Source of the DNA: Clostridia bacterium
Lineage (GTDB): Bacteria; Bacillota; Clostridia; Christensenellales; Borkfalkiaceae
Length of the DNA: 35,846 nucleotides
Assembly (NCBI GenBank): GCA_017471785.1
Contig: JAFURP010000046.1
Span: 1 to 35,846 of the forward strand
Reading direction: 5' to 3'
In this document: positions 7,602 to 17,787 of the stretch, piece by piece
How the letters are laid out: each line of letters begins with the position of its first letter
How positions within the stretch are numbered: the first letter of the stretch is position 1
The notes under the pieces: generated by a model
Databases searched by the model: none
Seen by the model: the letters and a program-made list of their open reading frames with translations, nothing else
What the model was told of the DNA's origin: nothing
Translations under genes and position numbers: made by a program

Positions 7602-7958
7602 ATGCTGAATAAGCGTGAGAGCGAAGTGATGGGCGCGGTATATTCCCTGTGCGCGGAAAAAGGGATATGCCTCGTTTCCCCCTCCGAGCTGATCGACCTG
7701 CTGCCGCCGCGTAAAAAATATACCGAGGAGCAGGTGGAAAAAATACTCGGTGCGCTTGCGCTCGACGATTATTTCGAGCTGTTATCCTCCGAGCGCAAGG
7801 GGGAGAAAATGTACGTTATCTCCCTGCACGCGAGCGGCTATGCGTACAAGCGTTGTTCCCTGCAACAGCGGCGCGATCAAGCGTTTAAGCTGGGCTGGGC
7901 GATCGCTTCGGCGGTGATCGCTTTTCTCGTCGGTTGGCTGCTCAAACGGATATTTTGA
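7602..7958 (+). CDS. Small protein with one C-terminal membrane helix, unknown function
   Basis: A 118-residue protein I do not recognise. The first 80 residues look like a small helical, possibly winged-helix domain (KRESEVMGAVYSLCAEKG, then EEQVEKILGALALDDYFEL, followed by KMYVISLHASGYAY). The last 24 residues form a hydrophobic helix (LGWAIASAVIAFLVGWLL) ending in basic residues, a tail anchor. ATG 7602 is chosen because GGAGGAGG lies 8-15 bases upstream; longer in-frame reading runs through the upstream terminator. A TATAAT at 7575-7580 may be its -10 box, but no good -35 is present. It sits alone between the symporter terminator and uvrB. Confidence 0.7.
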   Translation: MLNKRESEVMGAVYSLCAEKGICLVSPSELIDLLPPRKKYTEEQVEKILGALALDDYFELLSSERKGEKMYVISLHASGYAYKRCSLQQRRDQAFKLGWAIASAVIAFLVGWLLKRIF

Positions 7959-7975
7959 AAACCCGTTAAAATATT

Positions 7976-8015
7976 CCGCAAAACCGTTTACTTTTGCGGA
8001 AAAGTATGGTATACT
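7976..8015 (+). promoter_or_regulatory. uvrB promoter with an overlapping inverted repeat
   Basis: TTTACT (7987-7992) and TATACT (8010-8015) are spaced by 17 bp. A perfect inverted repeat CCGCAAAA/TTTTGCGG (7976-7983, 7992-7999) covers the -35 box. No T run follows, so it is not a terminator; it may be an operator. I see no complete LexA-type box in this leader. Confidence 0.65.
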
Positions 8016-8045
8016 ATAAACAAATGTTCACAAAAGGAACGGGAT

Positions 8046-10006
<1,961 letters not shown>

Positions 10007-10007
<1 letters not shown>

Positions 10008-10060
10008 AACGACGCATATGCGTCGCGTTTCGACGTTGCCGCTCGGCTCCAAGTATACAA
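10007..10060. repeat. Short derivative of the fold-back element, between uvrB and uvrA
   Basis: AAACGACGCATA (10007-10018) matches 5006-5017 exactly and begins, like that copy, with the last base of a stop codon (here TAA of uvrB). It continues into a perfect 16-bp palindrome CGACGCAT/ATGCGTCG (10010-10025). The right part GGCTCCAAGTATACAA (10045-10060) matches 15 of 16 bases at 5141-5156. It looks like the same element with its interior deleted. It lies inside the uvrBA transcript. Confidence 0.55.
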
Positions 10061-10075
10061 TCAACGAGGAAATAT

Positions 10076-12895
10076 ATGCAAGAAGAAATCGTAATTAAAG
10101 GTGCAAAAGAGAACAACCTGAAAAATATCGACGTGACCATTCCCCGTAATAAGCTGACGGTGTTTACGGGGCTTTCGGGGAGCGGTAAATCCACCCTTGC
10201 GTTCGATACGATCTTTGCGGAGGGACAGCGCCGTTACGTGGAGAGTCTGTCCTCCTACGCCCGTCAATTTTTGGGGCAAATGGAAAAGCCGGACGTGGAG
10301 AGCATCGAGGGGCTTTCGCCCGCTATCTCCATAGACCAAAAAACCACCTCGCGCAACCCCCGCTCGACGGTGGGTACGGTTACGGAAATTTACGATTATT
10401 TCCGTCTTTTGTTCGCGCGTATCGGCGTGCCCCATTGTCCCAAATGCGGTAGGGAGATACGCCGTCAAACGGTGGACGAGATATGCGATAGAGTGATGGA
10501 GCTTCCCGAGGGAAGCAAGATCCTCGTACAGGCGCCCGTCGTGCGCGGTCGGAAAGGGGAGTACGTCAAGGAATTGAACGGCTTCAAAAAGAGCGGCTAC
10601 GGCAGGGTCAAGATCGACGGTATCGTTTACGACCTGCAAGAAGAGATCAAGCTGGAAAAGAATATCAAACACAATATCTCCGTCGTCGTCGATCGTTTGA
10701 TCGTTAAGCCCACCGTGCAAAAACGGCTTACGGACAGCCTGGAAGCGGCGCTCAAGCTTGCAGAGGGGCTGGTCGTGATCGATCACGAGGGGGAAGAGGA
10801 GCTGTATTCCATCAACTACGCCTGCCCCGATTGCGGTATTTCCTTGGAGGAGATCGAGCCGAGAATGTTCTCGTTTAACACCGTCTACGGCGCCTGTCCC
10901 GTATGTTCGGGCTTGGGCTTTAAGCAATTCGTAGACCCCGATCTCGTTTGTCCCGATAAAAACAAGACCCTCCGCGAGGGGGCTATGCGCGTTACGGGCT
11001 GGAATTTAGGCTCCAACTCGATGGCGCTTATGGAGCTTTCCGCTCTTTCTCGCGCGTACGGCTTTTCTCTCGACGTGCCCGTTAAGGAGCTACCCAAAGA
11101 CGTATACGATATCTTAATGTACGGCAGTAACGAGCGCGTGGATATGCAATACCAGACCCGTTCCTTTTCGGGTAGCTTCAAAAAGACGTGGGAGGGGTAC
11201 GTCAATAATTTACAAAGGCGTTACGCCACCTCCACCTCCGACGGCGTAAAGAGCGATATCGAACGCCTGATGCGGAACGCGCCCTGCGACGGTTGCGAGG
11301 GCAAGCGTTTGAAAAAAGAGGCGTTGTCCGTGCTCGTGAACGGTAAAAATATTTGGGAGGTTTGCGAGCTTTCCGTCGATAAAATGTGCGTGTTTATGGA
11401 CGAGCTGAAAGAGCGCTTGACCAAGACGGAGCATTTGATCGCGGACGCGATCATCAAGGAGATCAACAGCCGTTTGGGCTTCTTGCGGAACGTGGGCTTG
11501 GGCTATCTCACCCTCACGCGGACGGCGGTCACGCTTTCGGGCGGCGAAAGTCAGCGTATCCGTTTGGCTACGCAGATCGGTAGCGCGCTCACGGGCGTTT
11601 TGTATATCTTGGACGAGCCGAGTATCGGCTTGCACCAACGGGACAACGAAAAATTGCTCAACTCCTTGAAGGGCTTGCGCGATTTGGGCAACACGCTTAT
11701 CGTCGTCGAGCACGACGAGGATACCATGCGCGCCGCCGATTATATCGTGGATATAGGACCGAAAGCGGGCGTGCACGGGGGCGAGGTGGTCGCCTGTGGT
11801 ACGCCCGAGGATATCATGCGTACGGAAGCCTCCATCACGGGCGATTATTTGGCGGGTCGGCGGAAGATAACCGTACCTGCGGTACGCGCCTTGCCCAGCG
11901 GTAAATGGTTGGAGGTGTGCGGCTGTCGGCAAAACAATTTGAAAAATATCGACGTGAAGGTGCCCGTCGGGCTCATCACCGCCGTTACGGGCGTTTCGGG
12001 CAGCGGTAAGTCCAGCTTCGTCAACGAGATCGTGTATCCCACGCTCGCCAACGAGCTCAACGGCGCAAAGCACGCGCTCGGCAAGTACGCGACGATGAAG
12101 GGGGTGGAGCATTTCGATAAGGTGATCGCCATCGACCAATCTCCTATCGGCAGAACGCCGCGGAGCAATCCCGCCACCTATACGGGCGTGTTCAACGCCA
12201 TTCGCGATTTGTTCGCGATGACCCCCGACGCCAAGGAGCGCGGCTATAAAGCGGGGCGGTTTTCGTTCAACGTGTCGGGCGGTAGGTGCGAGCATTGCTT
12301 CGGCGACGGTATCATCAAGATCGAAATGCATTTCCTGCCCGATATCTTCGTGCCCTGCGAGGTGTGCGGCGGCAAACGGTATAACCGCGAGACCTTGGAG
12401 GTCAAATATAAGGGCAAGAGCATTGCGGACGTGCTGGATATGACGGTGGAGGAGGCGTGCGAGTTCTTCGCGCCTATCCCCAGCATTTACAATAAGATCA
12501 AAACGCTGAACGACGTGGGGCTTGGATATATCCGTTTGGGACAAAGCTCGACTACCCTTTCGGGGGGCGAGGCGCAGCGCGTAAAGCTCGCCACCGAGCT
12601 TTCCAAGCGTTCGGCGGGCAAGACCTTTTATATTTTGGACGAGCCTACGACGGGCTTACACGCCTACGACGTGGACAAGCTGATCAAAATTTTATTGAGG
12701 CTTAGAGAGGGCGGCAACACCGTGCTCGTGATCGAGCACAATTTGGACGTAATTAAAACCGCCGATCATATTATCGACCTCGGACCCGAGGGGGGCAACG
12801 GCGGCGGCGAGATCGTATGTCAGGGCACGCCCGAGGAAGTGGCGCAAAACGAAAACAGCTACACGGGTCGATTCTTAAAGAAAGTGCTGGAATGA
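10076..12895 (+). CDS. uvrA: Excinuclease ABC subunit A
   Basis: UvrA (939 residues, normal length) is the dimeric ABC-type ATPase that finds bulky DNA lesions and loads UvrB. It shows both nucleotide-binding modules: Walker A GLSGSGKST and GVSGSGKSS, and signatures TLSGGESQR and TLSGGEAQR. Zinc-binding cysteine modules are CPKCG, CPDCG with a later CPVCSGLGF, and CEHCFGDG with CEVCGGKRYN. The start ATG follows a GAGGA site. It is cotranscribed with uvrB across the short repeat element and ends at a symmetrical terminator. Confidence 0.98.
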   Translation: MQEEIVIKGAKENNLKNIDVTIPRNKLTVFTGLSGSGKSTLAFDTIFAEGQRRYVESLSSYARQFLGQMEKPDVESIEGLSPAISIDQKTTSRNPRSTVGTVTEIYDYFRLLFARIGVPHCPKCGREIRRQTVDEICDRVMELPEGSKILVQAPVVRGRKGEYVKELNGFKKSGYGRVKIDGIVYDLQEEIKLEKNIKHNISVVVDRLIVKPTVQKRLTDSLEAALKLAEGLVVIDHEGEEELYSINYACPDCGISLEEIEPRMFSFNTVYGACPVCSGLGFKQFVDPDLVCPDKNKTLREGAMRVTGWNLGSNSMALMELSALSRAYGFSLDVPVKELPKDVYDILMYGSNERVDMQYQTRSFSGSFKKTWEGYVNNLQRRYATSTSDGVKSDIERLMRNAPCDGCEGKRLKKEALSVLVNGKNIWEVCELSVDKMCVFMDELKERLTKTEHLIADAIIKEINSRLGFLRNVGLGYLTLTRTAVTLSGGESQRIRLATQIGSALTGVLYILDEPSIGLHQRDNEKLLNSLKGLRDLGNTLIVVEHDEDTMRAADYIVDIGPKAGVHGGEVVACGTPEDIMRTEASITGDYLAGRRKITVPAVRALPSGKWLEVCGCRQNNLKNIDVKVPVGLITAVTGVSGSGKSSFVNEIVYPTLANELNGAKHALGKYATMKGVEHFDKVIAIDQSPIGRTPRSNPATYTGVFNAIRDLFAMTPDAKERGYKAGRFSFNVSGGRCEHCFGDGIIKIEMHFLPDIFVPCEVCGGKRYNRETLEVKYKGKSIADVLDMTVEEACEFFAPIPSIYNKIKTLNDVGLGYIRLGQSSTTLSGGEAQRVKLATELSKRSAGKTFYILDEPTTGLHAYDVDKLIKILLRLREGGNTVLVIEHNLDVIKTADHIIDLGPEGGNGGGEIVCQGTPEEVAQNENSYTGRFLKKVLE

Positions 12896-12900
12896 AACGA

Positions 12901-12932
12901 AAAAATCTCCGAGAAAATTCTCGGAGATTTTT
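12901..12932. terminator. Bidirectional terminator between uvrA and the lipoprotein gene
   Basis: Perfect 13-bp stem AAAAATCTCCGAG (12901-12913) with CTCGGAGATTTTT (12920-12932), loop AAAATT. The A-rich left arm and T-rich right arm make it usable from both strands, as expected between two convergent genes. Confidence 0.95.
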
Positions 12933-12948
12933 GATTGTAGCTTGATGC

Positions 12949-14649
12949 TTATTCGAAATCGTAACGGTTATAGGTGTTGTAATATTCTTTCGTCGTGGTA
13001 GTATCCAAAGCTCTTTCGATATAGAAAATTGAACCGTAGATAGCGTAGTCGTTGGTATAGTTTCCGTAGAATATCGTGGAAGAAATATTTATTTTTGCCC
13101 TGTTTTCCACGGTCAAATTCACCATATCTTCCATATCGGGGATAAGGAAATAAATGCTGTGCGTATCGTCCGCCGTGCCGGGTAATTTATCGGCACCGTA
13201 CTGTAAGAGCTCGATATAAAGCGACGTGCTCGTAGATACGATTGCCGCCGTACCCTTTTCAAACGAGCAAACGGTGGCTTCTGCTTTTGTTTCCGTGTCA
13301 AAACGGAGAATGGACGTTTCCGTTTGAAGAATTAAATCGTTGGTGTGGCTCGTTATAATTGACGCGTTTTCATACGTTTTATAGTGCGAGCCGTCGAGAT
13401 TGTAAATAGAAACGAGTTGATTGGTTTGGTCGGACGTATAGAAACAATTTTTACCTACACCTTGTAAGGTGTTAATGAGCCCTACAAATTCTTTTATAAG
13501 TTTTTTGCCTTGATAAAGACGGGACGTCGTACCGTTGCCGACAAGAACCATATCCTCGTTTATCGGCATAAAAGAAGTTGCGCCGTCAACCAGCTCTTGC
13601 AGATCTACCGCCACGTCGCCGTCGTCGTCAAACGATTGCAAGAGCGCGGTATCCATAAGCCGTTCGTCTTTGATCTCTTGAACGGTCAACACGGCAAGCT
13701 CGTCGTTATATTGCAAGTCGTATTCCGATTGAACGACGTAGTCGAAATCGATTTTCTTTACCTTGTCTTTCTTTACGTTATAATACGCGGTGATCAGGTC
13801 GTATTTTTGTACGTTCTCTGCGGTATAATCGTACGCTACGTAATCGTAATCGTTTTCATCCTCGGGAAGCTGATTCGCGTATTGGAAGAACAGACGGTTG
13901 CCGATAGACCAAGTCGCCTTTAATTCAGCCGTTTCGGGGATTTCCAGCTCGTTTGCGTACTTAAAGGAACGCAAATATTTGCCGTCCTTATCGTAAACGA
14001 TATAGTTTCCGTTGCTTGCGGAGGTATCCACGTAATAATCGTCTAATTTCTTTGCGCTATTGTCGTAAGTAAGATAGCCCTTGAATAGATTGTTTTCCAC
14101 CGTAAGCGCGCCGTTTACGTTCAGGTAAATATGCGCGCCCTGTTTGGTGACGAAAATTTCGTCAACGAAGCTACCTTCAACGTTTTCTGCAATTTTACCG
14201 TTTTTGCCGTAAACGGTATATTCCGTTTTTATTCCAGTCCAGTCGTCCGTCGCCGTTGTACGCGTATAAGTCGTTTTGGTCGTATAGTACATACCCGTTC
14301 CGGCTTTTTCAAGACCCGTTTGCACGGAATAGGAAAGAGCGTCCGCAGCAGGCTCTTGGGACGCGGCTACCGTAATTTCCACGCCCTCCACGTAGTCGTT
14401 GGCAATTGCGTCGAATAGTTTATAGGTGGTGGAGTTTTGCTCGGTATTCACAGTAGTTACGATACAAAGCCCCAGACCGTCGAAAGAAGATAAAACGTTG
14501 TCTTTGGTTAAAGCGGCGACCTTTTTCGTTGCTTGCGTATAGGAATATTCGGGAAGAAGATCGCTTGTGTTTTCCTTACACGCCGTGGCGGAAAGTAAAA
14601 CGGTTGCCCCCAAAAGGGCGGAGGTAAAGACGGCTAATTTCTTTTTCAT
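12949..14649 (-). CDS. Large secreted lipoprotein of unknown function
   Basis: A 566-residue protein with a lipoprotein signal: MKKK, a hydrophobic stretch, and SATAC with Cys24 as the lipidation site, so it should be anchored outside the membrane. The remainder is rich in Asp, Tyr and Thr with many short beta-type stretches alternating with turns (for example VYDKDGKYLRSF, VSIYNLDGSHY, ILRFDTETKA), suggesting a beta-propeller-like fold; this is inference. GGAG lies 9 bases before ATG. It is the only large gene on this strand, stands alone between its own promoter and a bidirectional terminator, and its codons look AT-richer than its neighbours, which could mean acquisition or just surface-protein bias. 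I do not recognise the family. Confidence 0.75.
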   Translation of the reverse strand: MKKKLAVFTSALLGATVLLSATACKENTSDLLPEYSYTQATKKVAALTKDNVLSSFDGLGLCIVTTVNTEQNSTTYKLFDAIANDYVEGVEITVAASQEPAADALSYSVQTGLEKAGTGMYYTTKTTYTRTTATDDWTGIKTEYTVYGKNGKIAENVEGSFVDEIFVTKQGAHIYLNVNGALTVENNLFKGYLTYDNSAKKLDDYYVDTSASNGNYIVYDKDGKYLRSFKYANELEIPETAELKATWSIGNRLFFQYANQLPEDENDYDYVAYDYTAENVQKYDLITAYYNVKKDKVKKIDFDYVVQSEYDLQYNDELAVLTVQEIKDERLMDTALLQSFDDDGDVAVDLQELVDGATSFMPINEDMVLVGNGTTSRLYQGKKLIKEFVGLINTLQGVGKNCFYTSDQTNQLVSIYNLDGSHYKTYENASIITSHTNDLILQTETSILRFDTETKAEATVCSFEKGTAAIVSTSTSLYIELLQYGADKLPGTADDTHSIYFLIPDMEDMVNLTVENRAKINISSTIFYGNYTNDYAIYGSIFYIERALDTTTTKEYYNTYNRYDFE

Positions 14650-14730
14650 GGCATATTCTCCATATAAATTATTATAACCTTTTGCACTATAACCATTATA
14701 TGAAGGTATATAGCAAATGATTACGCTATA

Positions 14731-14759
14731 AATATACCATACTTTTTACCCCTCGTCAA
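14731..14759 (-). promoter_or_regulatory. Promoter of the lipoprotein gene
   Basis: On the - strand TTGACG (14754-14759) and TATATT (14731-14736) are 17 bp apart, placing the start near 14724 and leaving a leader of about 75 nt before the lipoprotein ATG. Confidence 0.65.
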
Positions 14760-14791
14760 GTACCTATGAAAAAATTTTTCCAAAAAACGAC

Positions 14792-14820
14792 AAAAAAGGC
14801 GCTTCATTTACGCCTTTTTT
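14792..14820 (-). terminator. Intrinsic terminator after veg
   Basis: AAAAAAGGCG (14792-14801) pairs with CGCCTTTTTT (14811-14820) around a 9-base loop. On the - strand it ends in a T run, 70 bases past the veg stop; it is symmetrical and could also act on the other strand. It separates veg from the lipoprotein promoter. Confidence 0.85.
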
Positions 14821-14889
14821 GCTATAAATGTATTCCGAATAATTCATGGGGGGGTAATATCCAAGCGGTTACAAAGATATACGGTTTTC

Positions 14890-15129
14890 TCATAATCGTT
14901 TGATTTTTACGTTTCCGCAAAGCACGTCGGAGTACGAGTACGCCGTTTTACCCAAGAAATCCTTATCGTCGGGCTTGACGGTGAATAGGGCGGGATAAAT
15001 GCCCGATAGTACGCCCGAATAACTCACGCTTTTGTTCCTGCCTAAGTTCACGCGAACGGCTACCCGTTGCGCGGAACAGCTTTTTACCATTTGTTTGACG
15101 TCCGAAATTTTTTTGGTTGGCTTGATCAT
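14890..15129 (-). CDS. veg: Veg family protein
   Basis: A 79-residue protein matching the small Veg family: an N-terminal helix (KKISDVKQMVKSCSAQRV), then RVNLGRNKSVSYSGVLSGIYPALFTV in pieces typical of the Veg SH3-like barrel, and the diagnostic YSYSDVLCGNV near the end. In B. subtilis Veg is strongly expressed and affects biofilm formation; its biochemical role is unclear. The start ATG at 15129 is where homologues begin; the reading frame remains open upstream but without similarity, and no clear SD sequence stands before the ATG. A possible -10 (CATAAT on this strand, 15157-15162) lies about 28 bases upstream. It is divergent from the SipL-like gene, whereas from memory the order veg, sipL, ispE is co-directional in other Clostridia. 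Confidence 0.85.
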   Translation of the reverse strand: MIKPTKKISDVKQMVKSCSAQRVAVRVNLGRNKSVSYSGVLSGIYPALFTVKPDDKDFLGKTAYSYSDVLCGNVKIKRL

Positions 15130-15183
15130 AGAATAAGTATGCCCAAAAAAGGAAAAATTATGCAGCGGAATTTTTGATAACCG

Positions 15184-15212
15184 TTCTACTTGCCCTTGCG
15201 TTCGCATACGAT
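15184..15212 (+). promoter_or_regulatory. Possible sigma-E promoter of the SipL-like gene
   Basis: CATACGAT (15205-15212) matches 7 of 8 positions of the sporulation sigma-E -10 consensus. Exactly 14 bp upstream is TTCTACT (15184-15190), a weak -35 (4 of 7). SipL genes are known members of the mother-cell programme. No good sigma-A pair was found for this gene. Confidence 0.4.
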
Positions 15213-15248
15213 AAAAAGGCAATAAATCCAAAAAAGTGAGGAAAGAAA

Positions 15249-16736
15249 ATGGCAATAAAACCGCAATATGAAACCTATCGTTATACGGGCGAGGCGTGTC
15301 GCTTACGCGCGCAATCCATCGTCGAGTGTCGGCTGTCGGGTAGTGAGATCGGGAGCGTTTTAGCCGTGCAGGCAAGAGCGGTTACGCTGGAATGTACCTG
15401 CGTGGACGGCGAGGTGCGCTACGGGGGAAAGCTACTCGTTTGCGTGGTGTACGAGGACGGCGAAAAGAAAATTTGTCGCGTGGAGCGCGGCGCGGAGTTC
15501 TTCCACAAGGCGGAGGGGAACGCCGTCACGCCCGCGTGCTTTGCCAAGACCCTCTTACAAGCGGACAATATCAGTTATCGGCGCGAAGGCTCGGGCTTGT
15601 ATATCTCCGTCATCGTGGGGGCGAATATCACCGTGTACGGCGGAAAGCAGCTCGAATATTTGGCGGGCGGAGAGAATATCGTCGTGAAACGGGAAACGGC
15701 GCGGTTGTATAAGACCATTTGCGTTTCGGGAGAAACGGAAGCGGAGGACGAATTCGAAGCGGACTACGTGGGGGATATCTTGCTCCACAGCGAAAACGCT
15801 TTGGTGACGCACGTCAGCGCGCAGGCAGGGCAGATCGATATCGAGGGCGAGCTCGTGTTGGGCGTGTGCGCGCTCAAGGAGGAGAACGCGCTCTGTTCGT
15901 ACGAGCGGGTGATCCCTTTCCGTATGAATATCCCGTGCGAGGACGCGTTCGGGCAGGTGCGCGCCTGTGCGCGCGTGCAGGTCAAGTCCGCCCATTTAAC
16001 GGCGGGCGTGGACGAGGAAAAGGGCAAGAGCAAGATCGTGTTCTCCTACTGTCTTGCCGCCGATTGCTTCCTGCATAGCAGCGAGGAGCTTTCCGTGGCG
16101 ACCGACGCCTTTTCACCGCGCGCGGAAGTGCTGCTTAAAAAAGAAAAGAGCGTAGGCAGGTATTTGACGAGTGTGACCAAGTGCGTGGAGAGAGTGGGCG
16201 GCGCGGCTTCCCTTTCGCCTGTGCTCGACGGGGAATACGCTTTACGTTGCGCCGTACAGCCGCGTGCGGAGATCGCGTGCAAGCGGACGGAAAACGGCTT
16301 CGAAGCGGAGGGCGCGGTGCTGGCGGAGGTGATCCTTTGCGGCGCGGAGGGCGGTCACCGCTCGTGCACCCTGTCGCTGCCTTTCGTGTTCCCGATCGGC
16401 GCGCTCGGCGAGGAGGTGGAGGCGGACGCCGTCGTTTGCGGCTTGAACGTGCGGCGGAAAAAGGACGGTACGACGGAAGCGGAGGCTACGCTGAAGGTGT
16501 CCTTGCGCGCGTATAACGGCGCGGAGTGGGAGTACGTGTGCGAGGCGAGCGAGGGGGAGGAATATCCCGAAAACAACGCCGCGATATCCCTCTTTACCAT
16601 GCGTGCGGGCGAGGAGCTTTGGCAGGTGTCCAAACGGCTTTGCCGCGATCCCGAGGAGCTAATGCGGAGCAATCCCGAGCTGACTTTTCCCGTCAAGGAG
16701 GGCGAAAGACTGTTCGTTTATCGGCAAATTAAGTGA
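15249..16736 (+). CDS. SipL-like spore coat/engulfment protein (SPOCS/DUF3794 plus LysM)
   Basis: A 495-residue beta-rich protein with repeated segments of the SPOCS (DUF3794) type, seen for instance around residues 150-270 (VGDILLHSENALVTHVSA... then IEGELVLGVCA). It ends in a LysM-like domain (about 446-495: MRAGEELWQVSKRLC, then EGERLFVYRQ). This architecture is that of SipL, which in C. difficile binds SpoIVA through its LysM domain and is needed to assemble the coat around the forespore. The gene lies next to veg and ispE, the setting known for sipL. GTGAGG precedes the ATG. A sigma-E-like promoter is upstream. It could also be a general SPOCS protein, as several paralogues exist per genome. 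No signal peptide is present, consistent with a mother-cell protein. Confidence 0.8.
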   Translation: MAIKPQYETYRYTGEACRLRAQSIVECRLSGSEIGSVLAVQARAVTLECTCVDGEVRYGGKLLVCVVYEDGEKKICRVERGAEFFHKAEGNAVTPACFAKTLLQADNISYRREGSGLYISVIVGANITVYGGKQLEYLAGGENIVVKRETARLYKTICVSGETEAEDEFEADYVGDILLHSENALVTHVSAQAGQIDIEGELVLGVCALKEENALCSYERVIPFRMNIPCEDAFGQVRACARVQVKSAHLTAGVDEEKGKSKIVFSYCLAADCFLHSSEELSVATDAFSPRAEVLLKKEKSVGRYLTSVTKCVERVGGAASLSPVLDGEYALRCAVQPRAEIACKRTENGFEAEGAVLAEVILCGAEGGHRSCTLSLPFVFPIGALGEEVEADAVVCGLNVRRKKDGTTEAEATLKVSLRAYNGAEWEYVCEASEGEEYPENNAAISLFTMRAGEELWQVSKRLCRDPEELMRSNPELTFPVKEGERLFVYRQIK

Positions 16737-16762
16737 AATTTGCAAAAACTACCGTTAAAGCA

Positions 16763-16791
16763 TTGTAATTTCGGGAAAAATATGCTACAAT
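16763..16791 (+). promoter_or_regulatory. Sigma-A promoter of ispE
   Basis: TTGTAA (16763-16768) and TACAAT (16786-16791) with a 17-bp spacer. The start is expected near 16798, about 53 bases before ispE. Confidence 0.75.
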
Positions 16792-16808
16792 AAAACCGAA
16801 CAATCCAA

Positions 16809-16832
16809 GCGGCGGGGCGTTCCCTCGCCGCG
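16809..16832 (+). other. GC-rich hairpin in the ispE leader
   Basis: GCGGCG+GGG (16809-16817) pairs with CCC+CGCCGC (16822-16824, 16826-16831) with one bulged T and a CGTT loop, followed by GATTTT. It is between the promoter and the ATG, and no clear SD sequence follows it. A role in attenuation or initiation control is possible but unproven. Confidence 0.35.
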
Positions 16833-16850
16833 ATTTTCGGAATACGCGGT

Positions 16851-17771
16851 ATGAAAACGGTCAAGATAAAATCGTATGCAAAAGTCAATCTTACGCTGGA
16901 GATCGTAGGGATAAGCGGCGGGTATCACCTGCTCGATTCCCTCGTCGCGAGCGTGGACTTGTACGATCTGATCGTCTTGAAAAAGCGCAAGGACAAGCTG
17001 TCCTCGGTGACGATGCGCGGGCTTGGGAGCGAAAGTATTCACCCCGAAAGCAACAACGCGCTCAAGGCGGCAGAGGCGTTTTCCGAGCGCTTCGGCGTAA
17101 ACGGCGCGGATATCACCGTGTATAAAAATATCCCTATGGGCGCGGGCTTGGGAGGCTCGTCCGCGGACGCGAGCGGCGTGCTTTCGGGTATGGCGAAGCT
17201 GTACGACGTTACGGACGCAGCCGCGATCGGCGCGCTTGCCGATACCTTGGGCAGCGATACGAAATATATGCTCGACGGCGGCTTTGCGCGTATGCAGGGA
17301 CGGGGTACGGAAATCGAGCGGTTGGATATATCCGAGCGGCTGTATTTTTTGGCGTTGTTCCCGTCTACGGGGGTTCCCTCGGGGGCGTGCTATCGCGAAT
17401 ACGACGGTATGCGTTCGGCGCATACGGACGGGAGCGCGACGGCGGCGTGCATAGAGGCGTTGCGCGTAAAGGATATAAACGGGGTGGGCAGGTGCTTGAC
17501 GAACGCGTTATATTTGCCTGCGGCGCGGTTGAACGGCGCGGTGCAAAGGGCGTACGAGGAGGCCCTTTCCTTTTCCCCGCTCGGCGTGGTGATGACGGGG
17601 TCGGGCAGCTGCGTTTTGGCGCTGTTTGAAACTAAGGAGCTGTGCGAATGGGCAAAGAGCCGCTATCGCGGTAAATGCCGCGCGGCGGTGCTGTCGACTA
17701 TTTTGCCGCATAAGGAAAAACGGGGGCTCGTCAATCCGTTCGTGTTGCGAACGGACGAGCTTGAAGAATAA
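16851..17771 (+). CDS. ispE: 4-diphosphocytidyl-2-C-methyl-D-erythritol kinase
   Basis: IspE is a GHMP-family kinase that phosphorylates CDP-methylerythritol in the non-mevalonate route to isoprenoid precursors. The 306-residue protein has the N-terminal KSYAKVNLTLEI, the GYHLLDSLV substrate segment (most members have GYHELxS, so His is kept but the usual Glu is Leu), the ATP-binding loop PMGAGLGGSSAD at residues 95-106, and the C-terminal MTGSGSCVLALF glycine-rich motif. It has its own sigma-A promoter and a leader hairpin. The gene at 17788 follows after 16 bases and is probably cotranscribed. Confidence 0.95.
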   Translation: MKTVKIKSYAKVNLTLEIVGISGGYHLLDSLVASVDLYDLIVLKKRKDKLSSVTMRGLGSESIHPESNNALKAAEAFSERFGVNGADITVYKNIPMGAGLGGSSADASGVLSGMAKLYDVTDAAAIGALADTLGSDTKYMLDGGFARMQGRGTEIERLDISERLYFLALFPSTGVPSGACYREYDGMRSAHTDGSATAACIEALRVKDINGVGRCLTNALYLPAARLNGAVQRAYEEALSFSPLGVVMTGSGSCVLALFETKELCEWAKSRYRGKCRAAVLSTILPHKEKRGLVNPFVLRTDELEE

Positions 17772-17787
17772 AAACAGGGAGAAAGCT

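Noticed and set aside
8016..8045. LexA box before uvrB
   Set aside because: Only a GTTC half is seen (ATGTTCAC); the opposite arm is missing.
13621..13660. DDDGDVAVD segment of the lipoprotein as an EF-hand or dockerin repeat
   Set aside because: The spacing of acidic residues does not fit the calcium loop and there is no second copy.
17626..17787. Longer start for the two-TM hypothetical gene
   Set aside because: That part overlaps the end of ispE in another frame and has no ribosome site; ATG 17788 does.
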